Shown: positions 14,938 through 24,051 of the stretch, in pieces
How positions within the stretch are numbered: the first letter of the stretch is position 1
Layout of the letters: every line of letters begins with the position of its first letter
From: Porticoccus sp963925605
GTDB lineage: Bacteria; Pseudomonadota; Gammaproteobacteria; Pseudomonadales; Porticoccaceae
NCBI GenBank assembly: GCA_963925605.1
Contig: CAWURY010000025.1
Coordinates: 1 to 24,051 of the forward strand
Length of the DNA stretch: 24,051 bases
Direction of reading: 5' to 3'
Made by a program: the position numbers and the translations under genes
Notes under the pieces: generated by a model
Databases searched by the model: none
Told to the model about the DNA's origin: nothing
The model's input: the letters and a program-made list of their open reading frames with translations, nothing else

Positions 14938-16353
14938 CTAGAGCCCACCGGCAAAAGCGATAAATGGTTGCGGCCAACTACCCAACATTAAAATCAATAC
15001 CGTTAGCAGCAACGCTGTTATATTTCCAGAGCGATCACAGACCCCGACATCATTGCCAGCCATCTTGCTCATGGAAAAAATAATTCTCAGATAGTAATAA
15101 ATACCGATGGCGCTACCGATAACCAGTGCGCTCAACAAAAACCAATGGGACCCCTGAATAGCGACATTAATCACGAAAAACTTAGCCATGAACCCTGCAG
15201 TAAGGGGTATGCCTGCAAATGAAAGCATCGCTATAGTAAGAGCGCTCGCCTGAATTTTATTCCTCCAAAAAAGTCCCTCAAATTCTGAAATCTGGCTTTT
15301 TTGTTGATCCTCTCTAGAGACCCTGGCTATCACGGTAAATGCTCCAAGCGTAGTCAATATGTAAGCTACTAGATAAAAGGTTACCGCCTCGCTCGCCATC
15401 TCGCTACCAGTAAAGGCAATCAATATAATTAACAGATAGCCAAAATGAGCAATCGATGAGTAAGCCAGTAAACGCTTGATGTCCTCCTGCAATAGAGCGA
15501 GCAAGTTGCCAATCAACATTGAAAAGACTGCCAATACAGAGAGCGCCAAAATTAAAGACTCATATTGATGCAACTCAGCATCCATGTAGATACGAGTCAG
15601 CGCGACGAAGACCGCCCCTTTTGATACGGTTGCGAGAAATCCTGTCACTGGTGTTGGTGCGCCCTGATAAACATCAGGTGTCCACATATGAAACGGCACC
15701 AAAGATAACTTAAAAGCAATACCTGCTGTAACCATAGCGGTGCCAGCCATAACTAATAGAGGGCTATCAATATAGACAAGAGCAGCTTTTTCACCAATTC
15801 CCGTATAGCTTAATTCACCAGTTGCAGCATAAAGTAACGCAAAGCCGAACAATAAAATTGCTGAGGCGCACCCTGACAACACTAGATATTTAACTGCCGC
15901 TTCGAGGGGTAAAAGACCTTTTTTTGGGAAGGCAATCATCGCATAAAGAGAGACGCCCATTAGCTCCATACCTAGCAATAGAGAGGCCATATGGCTGGAT
16001 TGAATCAAAATTACAGCTCCAAGAGCTGACAACACTAATAAAAGGTAATATTCTTCTTCGCTCTCTCCTTCCGAGGAAAAAATATCCTGTGAAAGCACCA
16101 CTGTCACCAAAGATGCAAGCAGCACAAGCGCGGTAAAAAATAATCCCCAATTGTCTACTTGTAGTAAAATTGTCACAGGTTGTGAAAAGTCTCTGGCATA
16201 TCCAGCGCCCCACAAAGCCAACAATATTCCCACTACAGTGATAATCCATGCCACCCTCTCATCACGCTTTATGGAGGCCTGAATCATCAAGACTATAGCC
16301 GTCAAGCTCAGTATCAGTATCGGCATTAAAGCCTGCATCTGGCTTCCGTTCAT
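14938..16353 (-). CDS. nuoN: NADH-quinone oxidoreductase subunit N
   Basis: Antiporter-like membrane subunit of complex I that takes part in proton translocation. The 471 residues and about 14 hydrophobic segments fit the family. Conserved charged residues are visible: E130 in LLGMELMGVS and K215 in GIAFKLSLVPFHMWTPDVYQGAPTP. The ATG overlaps the nuoM stop (ATGA), and a consensus AGGAGG stands about 7 nt upstream, so initiation is both coupled and strong. It is the last nuo gene, followed by the CBS-domain protein. Confidence 0.98.
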   Translation of the reverse strand: MNGSQMQALMPILILSLTAIVLMIQASIKRDERVAWIITVVGILLALWGAGYARDFSQPVTILLQVDNWGLFFTALVLLASLVTVVLSQDIFSSEGESEEEYYLLLVLSALGAVILIQSSHMASLLLGMELMGVSLYAMIAFPKKGLLPLEAAVKYLVLSGCASAILLFGFALLYAATGELSYTGIGEKAALVYIDSPLLVMAGTAMVTAGIAFKLSLVPFHMWTPDVYQGAPTPVTGFLATVSKGAVFVALTRIYMDAELHQYESLILALSVLAVFSMLIGNLLALLQEDIKRLLAYSSIAHFGYLLIILIAFTGSEMASEAVTFYLVAYILTTLGAFTVIARVSREDQQKSQISEFEGLFWRNKIQASALTIAMLSFAGIPLTAGFMAKFFVINVAIQGSHWFLLSALVIGSAIGIYYYLRIIFSMSKMAGNDVGVCDRSGNITALLLTVLILMLGSWPQPFIAFAGGL

Positions 16354-17864
16354 AAAGAACCTCCTGTCACGATTCTCGAGAAACTAATCAGGCTTTCTAC
16401 CACTGGACGAGAAATATCTAATATCGGCTGCGGGTAGGTGCCTAACACAATAAGTGCAATCATCATAACAGTCATAGTCAGCATTTCTCTTGTCCCAAAA
16501 TCCACTAGCTGGCGTGTTTTGTCAGGCTCACCTTGAAATGATCGCTGCATCAATAATAACGAATAGGCGGCACCAGTAATCAAACCAAGCGCTGCGATAA
16601 CGGCAAGCAAGCGATCCACTTGAAAAAGGCCTAGTAATACCAAAAATTCAGCAACAAAGTTGCCTAAACCAGGGAGCCCAAGAGACGCTACTATAAAAAA
16701 CATGGCTACAGCGCCCATACGCGGCATATTCTGCCATAAGCCGCCCATCTCACGCATATCTCTGGTATGCAGGCGCTCTTGAAGTGAACCTGCAATCATA
16801 AACAACGCCGCCGTGCTGAATCCATGCGCAACCATTTGCATAACCGCTCCCTGTAGTGCCAGAATGTTCCAGGCATACACTCCAAGGAGAACAAAGCCCA
16901 TATGACTCACGCTACTGTAGGCAACCAAGCGTTTAAAATCCGTTTGACCGAAAGCCAAGACTGCCCCATAAATAACTCCAGCAGCACCCAACCAGAGAGC
17001 AACAGGAGCAAACTCCATTGATGCCTGAGGAAATAAAGGCACAGCAAAACGAATCAAACCATAAGCGCCGGTTTTAAGTAGTATTCCTGCAAGAATGACA
17101 CTACCGGCGGTGGGTGCCTGGGTATGAGCATCTGGTAGCCAGGTATGAAAAGGAAACCCAGGAAGCTTAACAACAAAAGCAACAAAGAAGCCAAGCATCA
17201 ACCAAAATCCAGTTTGTGCGGCAATTTGAGCACCCAGCAGGTCGAAATAACTAAAGGTCCAAATACCAGTATTACCATAATGAATTACGACCAATGCAAG
17301 TATAGAAACCAGCATCAAAAGACCGCTGGCCTGAGTAAAAATAAAGAATTTCATGGCTGCATAACCGCGATTTTCGTGGCCCCAAATAGCAATCATAAAA
17401 TACATCGGGATTAACATAACCTCCCAAAATAGAAAGAATAGGAACAAATCTAGAGCCATGAAAACACCAAGAACACCAGCCAGCGTCCATAGTAGATTGG
17501 CTTCAAAAAAACCCTGTCGAACTTTGATATCTGTCCATGAGGCACTTACTGCCACAGCACCTAATATCAATGTCAGCAAAACCATCAGTATGCTTAATCC
17601 ATCTAAGGCTAATTCAATTTTAATGCCAAAAACCGGAATCCACTCAGCACTATAATGCATCAACCAGGTTTCCGGATCACTGGGCACAGGTGCCTGTAGC
17701 GCCTCCAATTGGGGCATTGTCGAAAGCACTATCAGCAAATAAATTAAATCAATAATAACTACTGCCAAAGCTACCTTACGAGGCACATCGGCACCCAGTC
17801 GCTCCGAAAATATCGCAACAACCCCTCCGATTAGTAGAATGAGTATCAAATTAATCATTAGCAT
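16350..17864 (-). CDS. nuoM: NADH-quinone oxidoreductase subunit M
   Basis: Antiporter-like proton-pumping subunit of complex I in the inner membrane. Starting at ATG 17864 it has 504 residues, near the usual length of about 509. Key residues are E148 (FLFWEVMLIP) and K233 (VVKLPGFPFHTWLPDAHTQAPT). The frame extends 33 codons upstream into nuoL, but that stretch is hydrophilic and unlike the family, whereas ATG 17864 shares a base with the nuoL stop (TGATG) and starts a membrane segment (MLMINLILILL). A second ATG two codons later (17858) is also possible. Confidence 0.97.
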   Translation of the reverse strand: MLMINLILILLIGGVVAIFSERLGADVPRKVALAVVIIDLIYLLIVLSTMPQLEALQAPVPSDPETWLMHYSAEWIPVFGIKIELALDGLSILMVLLTLILGAVAVSASWTDIKVRQGFFEANLLWTLAGVLGVFMALDLFLFFLFWEVMLIPMYFMIAIWGHENRGYAAMKFFIFTQASGLLMLVSILALVVIHYGNTGIWTFSYFDLLGAQIAAQTGFWLMLGFFVAFVVKLPGFPFHTWLPDAHTQAPTAGSVILAGILLKTGAYGLIRFAVPLFPQASMEFAPVALWLGAAGVIYGAVLAFGQTDFKRLVAYSSVSHMGFVLLGVYAWNILALQGAVMQMVAHGFSTAALFMIAGSLQERLHTRDMREMGGLWQNMPRMGAVAMFFIVASLGLPGLGNFVAEFLVLLGLFQVDRLLAVIAALGLITGAAYSLLLMQRSFQGEPDKTRQLVDFGTREMLTMTVMMIALIVLGTYPQPILDISRPVVESLISFSRIVTGGSL

Positions 17865-19699
17865 CAAGAAGCCCTCACCAAAATGGCCAGCAGTAAAATC
17901 AAGCCAAATACCATGCTGGTTATATAACGTCTCATCTGCCCGCTCTGACCTGCAGATAACCACTGATTAAATGTTTGATTTATAGTCACAATAAGCCTAT
18001 AAAAATCGTCCACTAGCTCTAACTTCAGGGCCCTAGCTAGACCGCAATAAGGTCTTACCAGTAGTCGATCATATAGCCAATCTATCCCCCAGCCGCTAAA
18101 CCAAAATCGCTGCAGTTTTTGCATAACAAAAGAATTAACGAATGAATCCACTTTGAGCTGGCCGCCAAGAAATACAAGGTAAGCGATGGTTACGCCGACA
18201 AGTGGCACCGCAATAGAGACGTATTCAACCCAGTGGGCGGGGTGCTCGAAAACTGCCAGAGGAAATACCTGGGTGACCGGGATGATAATCCAGCCCCCCA
18301 TCATGGCTAAAATACAAAGGAAGCTTAAAGGTATGGCCATTCGCCACCCAGTATCTTTGTCTGGCTCGGTGTTGGCTTGGCCAAAAAACACCACAAATAC
18401 TAACCGAAAACTGTACACAGCCGTCAACAACGCGCCCACCAATCCCCCAAACCACAACCAAGGCCCCATACCATCAACTTGATAAGCCTGTAAGAGAATT
18501 TGATCCTTGCTGAAAAATCCTGATGTCATTGGCAGTGCCGCCAAAGCTGCTGAGCCAATCATGAAGCTCCAAAATGTCACCGGCATACGAGTTCGCAAAC
18601 CGCCCATTTTAAAAATATTATGCTCATGATGCAGGCAGTGAATAATAGCTCCGGAGCCGAGAAATAATAGAGCCTTAAAGAAAGCATGGGTCATTAAATG
18701 AAAGATTCCGGCAGTCCATGCACCTACACCTAGAGCCAGGAACATATAGCCGATCTGACTGATCGTTGAATAGGCAAGAATGCGTTTAATATCATGCTGG
18801 GTTAGCGCAGTGAAGGCCGCCATTAAAGAGGTTGCTAAGCCTACCAATGCTACTGCAATCATTGCTATTGGGGCGAATAAGTAAAGCTCATGAGTCCGTG
18901 CAATCAAGTAGACTCCGGCTGTAACCATCGTTGCTGCATGAATCAATGCGCTAACAGGTGTTGGACCAGCCATAGCATCAGGAAGCCATGTATGTAGAGG
19001 CAACTGAGCTGACTTGCCAACCGCTCCTCCTAAAATAAGAAGACAAGCGATAAGTGGCATATTGTCACCCACCTGCCATTTATCCTTAGCGACGTCTCCA
19101 AGAGCTTGGATATCCAAAGTACCAAGCTCGGTAAATAGCAGAAATAGCCCCAGTGCCATCAACGTATCACCAATACGAGTGACAATGAATGCCTTGCGCG
19201 CAGCATAGCCATTGGCAGAATTCTGATACCAAAAACCCACTAGTAAATAACTACACACCCCTACTCCTTCCCAGCCAAGATAAAGAAGAAGCAGGTTATC
19301 TGCCATTACTAAAATCAACATGGCAGCAACAAACATATTTAAGTAAGCGAAGTAGCGTGCATAACTAACATCTTTTTCCATAAACTCTGTAGAGAATAAA
19401 TGGATTAAAAACCCAACCCCTGTAATCACTGACATCATTACCAATGTTAGTCCGTCAAAATAAAAAGCAACGTCAGAAGAAAAAGTGCCTACCTGCATCC
19501 AGGTCCACAGAGTTACTTTGAAAGCCTCAGGATTGCCTAGAAAGTCTATTCCCATCTTTGCTGTCAGTATTGCGGCAATCCCTACAGAACCAACCCCCAG
19601 TAAACCAATAGCAAACCGCGACAAATATCCGGCGAATAACATCAGTACCGCCGAACTAAGCAAAGGGATAAGCGGTATCAATCCAATGAGTTCACGCAT
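17864..19699 (-). CDS. nuoL: NADH-quinone oxidoreductase subunit L
   Basis: Largest antiporter-like subunit of complex I, with the lateral helix at its C-terminus. With the start at ATG 19699 the protein is 611 residues, and the key residues are E144 (LGWEGVGV), D178 (TRIGDTL) and K229 (AVGKSAQLPLHTWLPDAMAGPTPVSAL), the same numbers as in E. coli NuoL. ATG 19705, two codons upstream, overlaps the nuoK stop, but GAGAGG abuts it with no spacer and is 6 nt ahead of 19699, so I prefer the latter. The C-terminal segment is the expected long amphipathic helix and final anchor. Confidence 0.97.
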   Translation of the reverse strand: MRELIGLIPLIPLLSSAVLMLFAGYLSRFAIGLLGVGSVGIAAILTAKMGIDFLGNPEAFKVTLWTWMQVGTFSSDVAFYFDGLTLVMMSVITGVGFLIHLFSTEFMEKDVSYARYFAYLNMFVAAMLILVMADNLLLLYLGWEGVGVCSYLLVGFWYQNSANGYAARKAFIVTRIGDTLMALGLFLLFTELGTLDIQALGDVAKDKWQVGDNMPLIACLLILGGAVGKSAQLPLHTWLPDAMAGPTPVSALIHAATMVTAGVYLIARTHELYLFAPIAMIAVALVGLATSLMAAFTALTQHDIKRILAYSTISQIGYMFLALGVGAWTAGIFHLMTHAFFKALLFLGSGAIIHCLHHEHNIFKMGGLRTRMPVTFWSFMIGSAALAALPMTSGFFSKDQILLQAYQVDGMGPWLWFGGLVGALLTAVYSFRLVFVVFFGQANTEPDKDTGWRMAIPLSFLCILAMMGGWIIIPVTQVFPLAVFEHPAHWVEYVSIAVPLVGVTIAYLVFLGGQLKVDSFVNSFVMQKLQRFWFSGWGIDWLYDRLLVRPYCGLARALKLELVDDFYRLIVTINQTFNQWLSAGQSGQMRRYITSMVFGLILLLAILVRAS

Positions 19700-19701
19700 A
19701 A

Positions 19702-20016
19702 TCATCCTCTCATCCAGTCGAGACTATCCATATCTAGCGATCTGAAGCGTCGCTGTACCTGCAACACTAGGCTCAACCCAACAGCCACCTCAGCAGCAGC
19801 AATACTCAGTATCAACATAAATACAATTTGGCCATCCGGTTGCCCCCAATGGGCTCCAGCAGCTACAAAGGCCAACGCAGCCGAGTTCAACATGACCTCA
19901 AGTGACATTAAGATAAAAATAATATTGCGGCGAATCATTAGGCCCAGCATGCCAATGACAAAAAGCAATGAAGCAATTAATAAAATATGATTGAGCGGTA
20001 TATTTAAACCTTCCAC
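19702..20016 (-). CDS. nuoK: NADH-quinone oxidoreductase subunit K
   Basis: Small three-helix membrane subunit of complex I (104 residues; the family is about 100). The two conserved membrane glutamates are E40 (MSLEVMLNS) and E76 (AAAEVAVGL), equivalent to E36 and E72 of E. coli. The start is GTG at 20016, sharing one base with the nuoJ stop (TAGTG), preceded by a strong AGGAGG. No other start codon in this frame lies close to the family N-terminus. Confidence 0.97.
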   Translation of the reverse strand: MEGLNIPLNHILLIASLLFVIGMLGLMIRRNIIFILMSLEVMLNSAALAFVAAGAHWGQPDGQIVFMLILSIAAAEVAVGLSLVLQVQRRFRSLDMDSLDWMRG

Positions 20017-20555
20017 TACTCTCCCTCCTGTTGACGTCTTAATTCATTTGAAGGAACCCTGTCTAGATAGCGACGTCCTAAATGAAATGAGCCAACCAAG
20101 CCAGCAAGTAACAACATGGAAGCAATTTCAACCGCTAAAACGTAAGGTCCAAACAGACTCAATCCCACTTGCTTGGCACCAACAACACCAGTACTTACAG
20201 GGCCTTCAGCAGAAGAAATCACGTAGAGCAATTCAGCAAATAAGATAATCGCTAAAAGTGCTGGCCCCACCCACACCGAAGGCCTCATCCATGTCTTCTC
20301 ACGGGCATCACCTTTTGCACCAAGATTCAGCATCATGATCACAAAGACAAATAGAACCATAATGGCTCCGGCGTAAATGACGATCTCTAATGCCGCAACG
20401 AATGGCGCGCCAATCAAATAAAAGATCACCGCTACCGCCAAAAGAGAGACTATTAGATAAATCAACGCGTGAATGGCATTAGCTCTAGTCATAGCCAATA
20501 TAGTAGCAACCAGCGCGACTGTAGCAGCGACATAAAAAAGTGTTATTTCAAGCAT
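20016..20555 (-). CDS. nuoJ: NADH-quinone oxidoreductase subunit J
   Basis: Membrane subunit of complex I (179 residues; E. coli 184), with five hydrophobic segments and the typical IVYAGAIMVLFVFVIMMLNLG stretch near residues 58-78, the helix with the pi-bulge in structures of the family. GAGG lies about 6 nt before ATG 20555. The nuoI stop is 66 bp upstream, the largest gap in the visible nuo operon, and I see no promoter in it. The gene overlaps nuoK by one base. Confidence 0.97.
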   Translation of the reverse strand: MLEITLFYVAATVALVATILAMTRANAIHALIYLIVSLLAVAVIFYLIGAPFVAALEIVIYAGAIMVLFVFVIMMLNLGAKGDAREKTWMRPSVWVGPALLAIILFAELLYVISSAEGPVSTGVVGAKQVGLSLFGPYVLAVEIASMLLLAGLVGSFHLGRRYLDRVPSNELRRQQEGE

Positions 20556-20621
20556 GTCGAACCTCGCAAGTCATGAATTGGTCTTGTGTAAAGGCGCATT
20601 CAAAAATATCAGTATGCAGTT

Positions 20622-21137
20622 TCACGGCATAAGGCTCTTTACATCTATGGGTTGGGCTTCGTTTTTTCCTTCACCCTTATCCTTATAGGCGGTCTGCAGG
20701 CCGGAAACACGGTAAAAGTTATAATCTGGGTATTTGCCAACCCCGTTAATTAGCAAATGTTCTTTTTCATAGACCATATTCTGACGATCGTATTCACACA
20801 TCTCGAAGTCTGGCGTCAGCTGAATGGCGTAAGTCGGGCAAGCTTCTTCGCACATACCACACATGATACAGCGAGAGAAATTGATGCGAAAAAATTCGGG
20901 GTACCAGCTACCGTCCTCACGAGTATCTTTTTGCAATGCAATACAATCAACAGGGCAGACAGCAGCACATAAATTACAGGCTACACAGCGCTCTTCGCCA
21001 TCTGGGTCTCGAGTTAATACGATACGGCCGCGATAGCGTGGCGCAAGATAAGGCATCTCTTCTGGATACTGAATCGTCTCCGCCTTGGTAAAGATATGCT
21101 TGAGAATTTCCCACATGGTTTGCAGTTGACTAAGCAT
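20622..21137 (-). CDS. nuoI: NADH-quinone oxidoreductase subunit I (2x[4Fe-4S])
   Basis: Peripheral-arm iron-sulfur subunit carrying clusters N6a and N6b, passing electrons towards the quinone site. The 171 residues (E. coli 180) show both ferredoxin motifs: C51, C54, C57 and C61 (CVACNLCAAVCP), and C90, C93, C96 and C100 (CIMCGMCEEACP). GGGAG stands about 9 nt before ATG 21137, which lies 2 bp after the nuoH stop. A second in-frame ATG at codon 8 is less well placed. Confidence 0.98.
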   Translation of the reverse strand: MLSQLQTMWEILKHIFTKAETIQYPEEMPYLAPRYRGRIVLTRDPDGEERCVACNLCAAVCPVDCIALQKDTREDGSWYPEFFRINFSRCIMCGMCEEACPTYAIQLTPDFEMCEYDRQNMVYEKEHLLINGVGKYPDYNFYRVSGLQTAYKDKGEGKNEAQPIDVKSLMP

Positions 21138-21139
21138 AT

Positions 21140-22111
21140 TTAAGCTCCCTTCATTTGTAGAAGTATTGCGCCGGTCACCAACAAATTAATCAAGGTAATT
21201 GGTAGCATGACCTTCCATCCCAATGACATAAGTTGATCATAACGAGGCCTAGGTATAGCTGCCCTCAAGAGCACAAAGAAGCAAATTACCAAAAATACTT
21301 TTGCGCTAAACCAGATAAAGGGTGGCAACCAATCATAAATGAGCGCTGGAACCATCCATCCGCCAAAAAACAACGTTACTATCATGCAAGAAATCAGTAT
21401 TAACCCAAGGTATTCCCCAAGCATAAACATAGCGAACTTCATCCCACCATATTCAGTATGGAATCCAGCTGTTAACTCATGTTCTGCTTCAGGTAAATCG
21501 AAAGGCAGTCGATGGCTTTCAGCAATACCAGACACCACAAAGACGATTAATCCGAGTATTTGTGAGAAGCAAAACCAAGTGTCAGTCTGCGCCTCGACTA
21601 TATCTACGAGACTGAAGCTTCCAGTCATCATCACAATGCCCATAAGAGAGAGGCCCATAAATACTTCATAGCTGACCATCTGCGCAGCAGAACGCAATCC
21701 TCCCAATAATGCATATTTGTTGTTTGAAGCTAAGCCCCCCAAAAGAACGCTATAAACCGCTAAAGAGGTCATGCCCAGAAAAAATAGCAAGCCGATATTA
21801 ACATCCAAGATATAGGTGTTAGGGGCAAAAGGTACTACCGCAAAGCCCATCATCATCGCCACAACAATTGCTGTTGGGGCAAAGATAAAAACTACTTTAT
21901 CGGAAAATGGAGGCACCCAATCATCCTTAAATAACAGCTTAATCATGTCTGCAGCGACCTGTCCAATACCAAATGGTCCGAGACGATTAGGTCCAAGACG
22001 ATCCTGCCAGAAGCCCAACAAGCGTCGCTCCCACCAAGTAATCACTGCTGCAAGGCTAACACCACCAACAAGAATGGTCAGAGCTAGCAATACTGGCATT
22101 AACTCAGACAT
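21140..22111 (-). CDS. nuoH: NADH-quinone oxidoreductase subunit H
   Basis: Membrane subunit that forms much of the quinone chamber at the junction of the two arms of complex I. With ATG 22111 the protein has 323 residues (E. coli 325) and begins with a membrane segment. Family blocks are present: ITWWERRLLGFWQDRLGPNR near residues 24-43, LRSAAQMVSYEVFMGLS, and ESHRLPFDLPEAEHELTAGF. The frame runs 18 codons further into nuoG, but GAGGAG is placed correctly only for ATG 22111. That start overlaps the end of nuoG by 8 bp. Confidence 0.97.
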   Translation of the reverse strand: MSELMPVLLALTILVGGVSLAAVITWWERRLLGFWQDRLGPNRLGPFGIGQVAADMIKLLFKDDWVPPFSDKVVFIFAPTAIVVAMMMGFAVVPFAPNTYILDVNIGLLFFLGMTSLAVYSVLLGGLASNNKYALLGGLRSAAQMVSYEVFMGLSLMGIVMMTGSFSLVDIVEAQTDTWFCFSQILGLIVFVVSGIAESHRLPFDLPEAEHELTAGFHTEYGGMKFAMFMLGEYLGLILISCMIVTLFFGGWMVPALIYDWLPPFIWFSAKVFLVICFFVLLRAAIPRPRYDQLMSLGWKVMLPITLINLLVTGAILLQMKGA

Positions 22112-24051
22112 GCGTAGGCTCCTCGATAGCACTAGGTGGGCGCTTGTTGCCGCTATCTGTTGCAATTAACTGCGGCATCCGACGCTGCCATTTGGAGTCC
22201 CTGCTCAAAACCACCAAGTTACCTGCTCGAAAACTGTTAGTTTCAGTATATCCTGCGCTATAACCAACACAGCCCCTTGCCACCCGATTAAGGATCCTTA
22301 CCTCTAGAGATACATCGCCATCAGCGTCACTAACAATGAGTCCGTCGCCCTCTACAACACTCAACTGCTCTGCAACAGCTGCACTAATAGCAACAAAAGC
22401 TTCTCCTGCTAGCTCTGCAATTTCATCAGTATAAGACGACAACTCATCGCTACCATGAACACGATAAATCGGTACTAATTGACTTTTATTGGATTTAATT
22501 TTTGATCGATCGGAGATCGGCACCTTTAATAGACTAGAGGCTGACAATAGACAATTAACATTTACATCAAGTTTTGGTTCAATTAATCGCTGGCCAGAAA
22601 AATCGCCAGACAACGGGCCATCTACTTCGGCTTGGAATTTCTGTAGCGACTGATTGGAGTTCCACCCAGGCGACCAGTAAAATGGCGTCAGTGATGCTGG
22701 CTGTTCGAGGTTAATCCCCTCCATGCTAAAGGTTAGTGGCGTTTCCTGGTCTACTGGTTGCAACGGCTCATGAACAGATTGATTGGCGTTCATAGCAGTG
22801 CGCCCACTGTATCTATGGGTCTTACGGGCAATTTTTAATCCATGACTACGAAATTTATGGTCTGGAGCTACCTGGATCAACTGACTAAATATACTGCAGC
22901 TGCTAGCACAGGATTCAACTATTTCATCAAAATGAGTAAGTCTGGCAATCTTAGTATGCCCGCAAGCAGTCGCCAACTCTAAAATCCACTTCCAGCTTGG
23001 CATGCGCTCTGCAGCTGTTGCAAATACTGGATAATGACGTTGTGCTCGACCCTCGCTATTAATAAGCGTACCTTCAGATTCTGCATAAGAAGCCACCGGA
23101 AGAACTAGATCACAGGCGCCAAGTGTTTCATTTTCTAGAACATCAAGACCAACAAGCTTAACTCCTGAATTTTTCAGCTGATCAATTTGATCTGGACTGA
23201 TGCGACGATGTAGATCGTTCTCCAAAAGCAACAAGACATCAAATTTATCAGCTCGGGTAATTAATTCCTCGATACTTTTGGCATCTTCAGCAAGTAATGC
23301 TACGCCGAGACTATTAGATTCAGGTATACAGTAACTAAGCATGGCTTGCTTATTATCTACCGCAAGCCTGCTTGCAATAGCAGCGGCACTTTCTACCAGG
23401 GAATCACTTAAGAGGCTAGAGCCACCGATAATCAGCGGTCGTTGGGCGTTCTTGAGTAGCTGAGCCACCGCATTAACATTGGCATCTTTGATGTTTTTTC
23501 CAGAAATAACATCAGCCACTGCAGCAGCAAACTGAGCAATATCATCTACCCCTAGTGTGATTAACTGGCTAGCGACATCATCAAGACGCGTACCTATAGG
23601 GGAAACAATAATCATTGGTGATCTTTGATCTTGAGCTAAGTTTCGCACTGCGGCATCCTGCCATTTTGGCAAACCCGCCTGCTCTGCCAACTGATGTGCT
23701 TTGTTTCGAACAGCTTGACGCAGCCCTAAAGCAACCCTGGGTGCAGTATTAGTGACATCTTCACCAAGAATCAACACGACATCAGCAGCCTCCATTTGCT
23801 TTATCGAGGGGGACAAAGCATTTGTTCTAGAAAGCATGGTAGAAATTGTATGGATAACCTGGCCTTCATGTTCAGAAAAGCCAGCGGAAAAATTACCCTT
23901 ACCGACCCACTCTCGAAGTAGGTAGTTAGCTTCAAGAGAAGCTCTAGGTGAACCAATCGCAGCGATCTTTTTGCCTTTTGCCCACTTAGCGACCTTATCA
24001 ACAGCGGCTTGCTGATGGATAGCCTGGAAACTGCCGTTTTTCTTGCGCAAT
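22104..24051 (-). CDS. nuoG: NADH-quinone oxidoreductase subunit G, C-terminal part (5' end outside window)
   Basis: Large peripheral-arm subunit of complex I. About 649 residues are visible. The gene continues beyond the right edge; the apparent first codon there is an internal TTG. The visible part is the molybdopterin-oxidoreductase-like domain (LGEDVTNTAPRVALGLRQA, and the family block SYAESEGTLINSEGRAQR), followed by a C-terminal region resembling a molybdopterin-dinucleotide-binding beta domain. No molybdenum cofactor is expected in NuoG. The N-terminal iron-sulfur domains lie outside. The stop TGA overlaps the nuoH start by 8 bp. Confidence 0.96.
   Translation of the reverse strand, partial: LRKKNGSFQAIHQQAAVDKVAKWAKGKKIAAIGSPRASLEANYLLREWVGKGNFSAGFSEHEGQVIHTISTMLSRTNALSPSIKQMEAADVVLILGEDVTNTAPRVALGLRQAVRNKAHQLAEQAGLPKWQDAAVRNLAQDQRSPMIIVSPIGTRLDDVASQLITLGVDDIAQFAAAVADVISGKNIKDANVNAVAQLLKNAQRPLIIGGSSLLSDSLVESAAAIASRLAVDNKQAMLSYCIPESNSLGVALLAEDAKSIEELITRADKFDVLLLLENDLHRRISPDQIDQLKNSGVKLVGLDVLENETLGACDLVLPVASYAESEGTLINSEGRAQRHYPVFATAAERMPSWKWILELATACGHTKIARLTHFDEIVESCASSCSIFSQLIQVAPDHKFRSHGLKIARKTHRYSGRTAMNANQSVHEPLQPVDQETPLTFSMEGINLEQPASLTPFYWSPGWNSNQSLQKFQAEVDGPLSGDFSGQRLIEPKLDVNVNCLLSASSLLKVPISDRSKIKSNKSQLVPIYRVHGSDELSSYTDEIAELAGEAFVAISAAVAEQLSVVEGDGLIVSDADGDVSLEVRILNRVARGCVGYSAGYTETNSFRAGNLVVLSRDSKWQRRMPQLIATDSGNKRPPSAIEEPTHV

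Noticed and set aside
16350..17963. Longer nuoM with 33 extra N-terminal residues
   Set aside because: The extension is hydrophilic, overlaps the nuoL C-terminus and is unlike NuoM N-termini; ATG 17864 overlaps the nuoL stop and begins a membrane helix.
18186..18482. Plus-strand ORF inside nuoL (similar ones at 15924, 17145, 19485 and 21339)
   Set aside because: Antisense frames to conserved nuo genes with odd composition and no ribosome binding sites; these are shadows.
1..24051. Mobile element, CRISPR, toxin-antitoxin or phage-defence system
   Set aside because: No transposase, integrase, repeat-spacer array, tRNA attachment site or defence-type domain is seen; almost all genes are conserved housekeeping.

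Overview
The window is a stretch of a gammaproteobacterial chromosome, moderately AT-rich by eye. It is dominated by housekeeping genes on the minus strand. The gammaproteobacterial assignment rests on the proteins: full-length HrpA with its long C-terminal part, the YcgL and YcgN families, TtcA, an E. coli-like tau/gamma DnaX, RNase D and an E. coli-like NuoG-to-NuoN gene order. I cannot place it below class level. No rRNA, tRNA, CRISPR array, insertion sequence, prophage or attachment site is visible.

Layout in the minus-strand transcription direction (high to low coordinates). (1) 24051-14938 holds the distal part of a respiratory complex I operon: nuoG (cut by the window edge), nuoH, nuoI, nuoJ, nuoK, nuoL, nuoM and nuoN. 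The genes overlap or nearly touch, which suggests translational coupling. A two-CBS-domain protein follows 27 bp after nuoN. (2) 13974-14426 and 13343-13903 are two small exported proteins of unknown function on the plus strand. They are the only convincing plus-strand genes. Ahead of them lies a 338-bp intergenic region with a consensus -10 element inside a perfect dyad, a possible 25-codon ORF and a phased direct repeat. (3) 13004-10812 encodes a GloC-like metallo-beta-lactamase-fold hydrolase, a dimeric (all-alpha) dUTPase and the tRNA thiolase TtcA. (4) 10730-8937 is dnaX, with its own promoter-like leader and what reads as a programmed -1 frameshift cassette for a short gamma subunit. (5) 8751-5712 is recR-rnd-ycgL-ycgN plus a small membrane protein. 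The ybaB gene that usually sits between dnaX and recR is absent. (6) 5638-13 is fadD followed 10 bp later by hrpA.

The genes cover respiration and proton pumping (nuo), replication and recombination (dnaX, recR, dUTPase), RNA metabolism (rnd, hrpA, ttcA), fatty-acid activation (fadD) and aldehyde detoxification (GloC-like). I see no hidden defence or biosynthetic system. The most informative non-routine signals are the dnaX frameshift cassette, the missing ybaB, and the intergenic dyad with the two unknown exported proteins downstream of it. Several annotated starts differ from the longest reading frame, and the reasons are given per gene.
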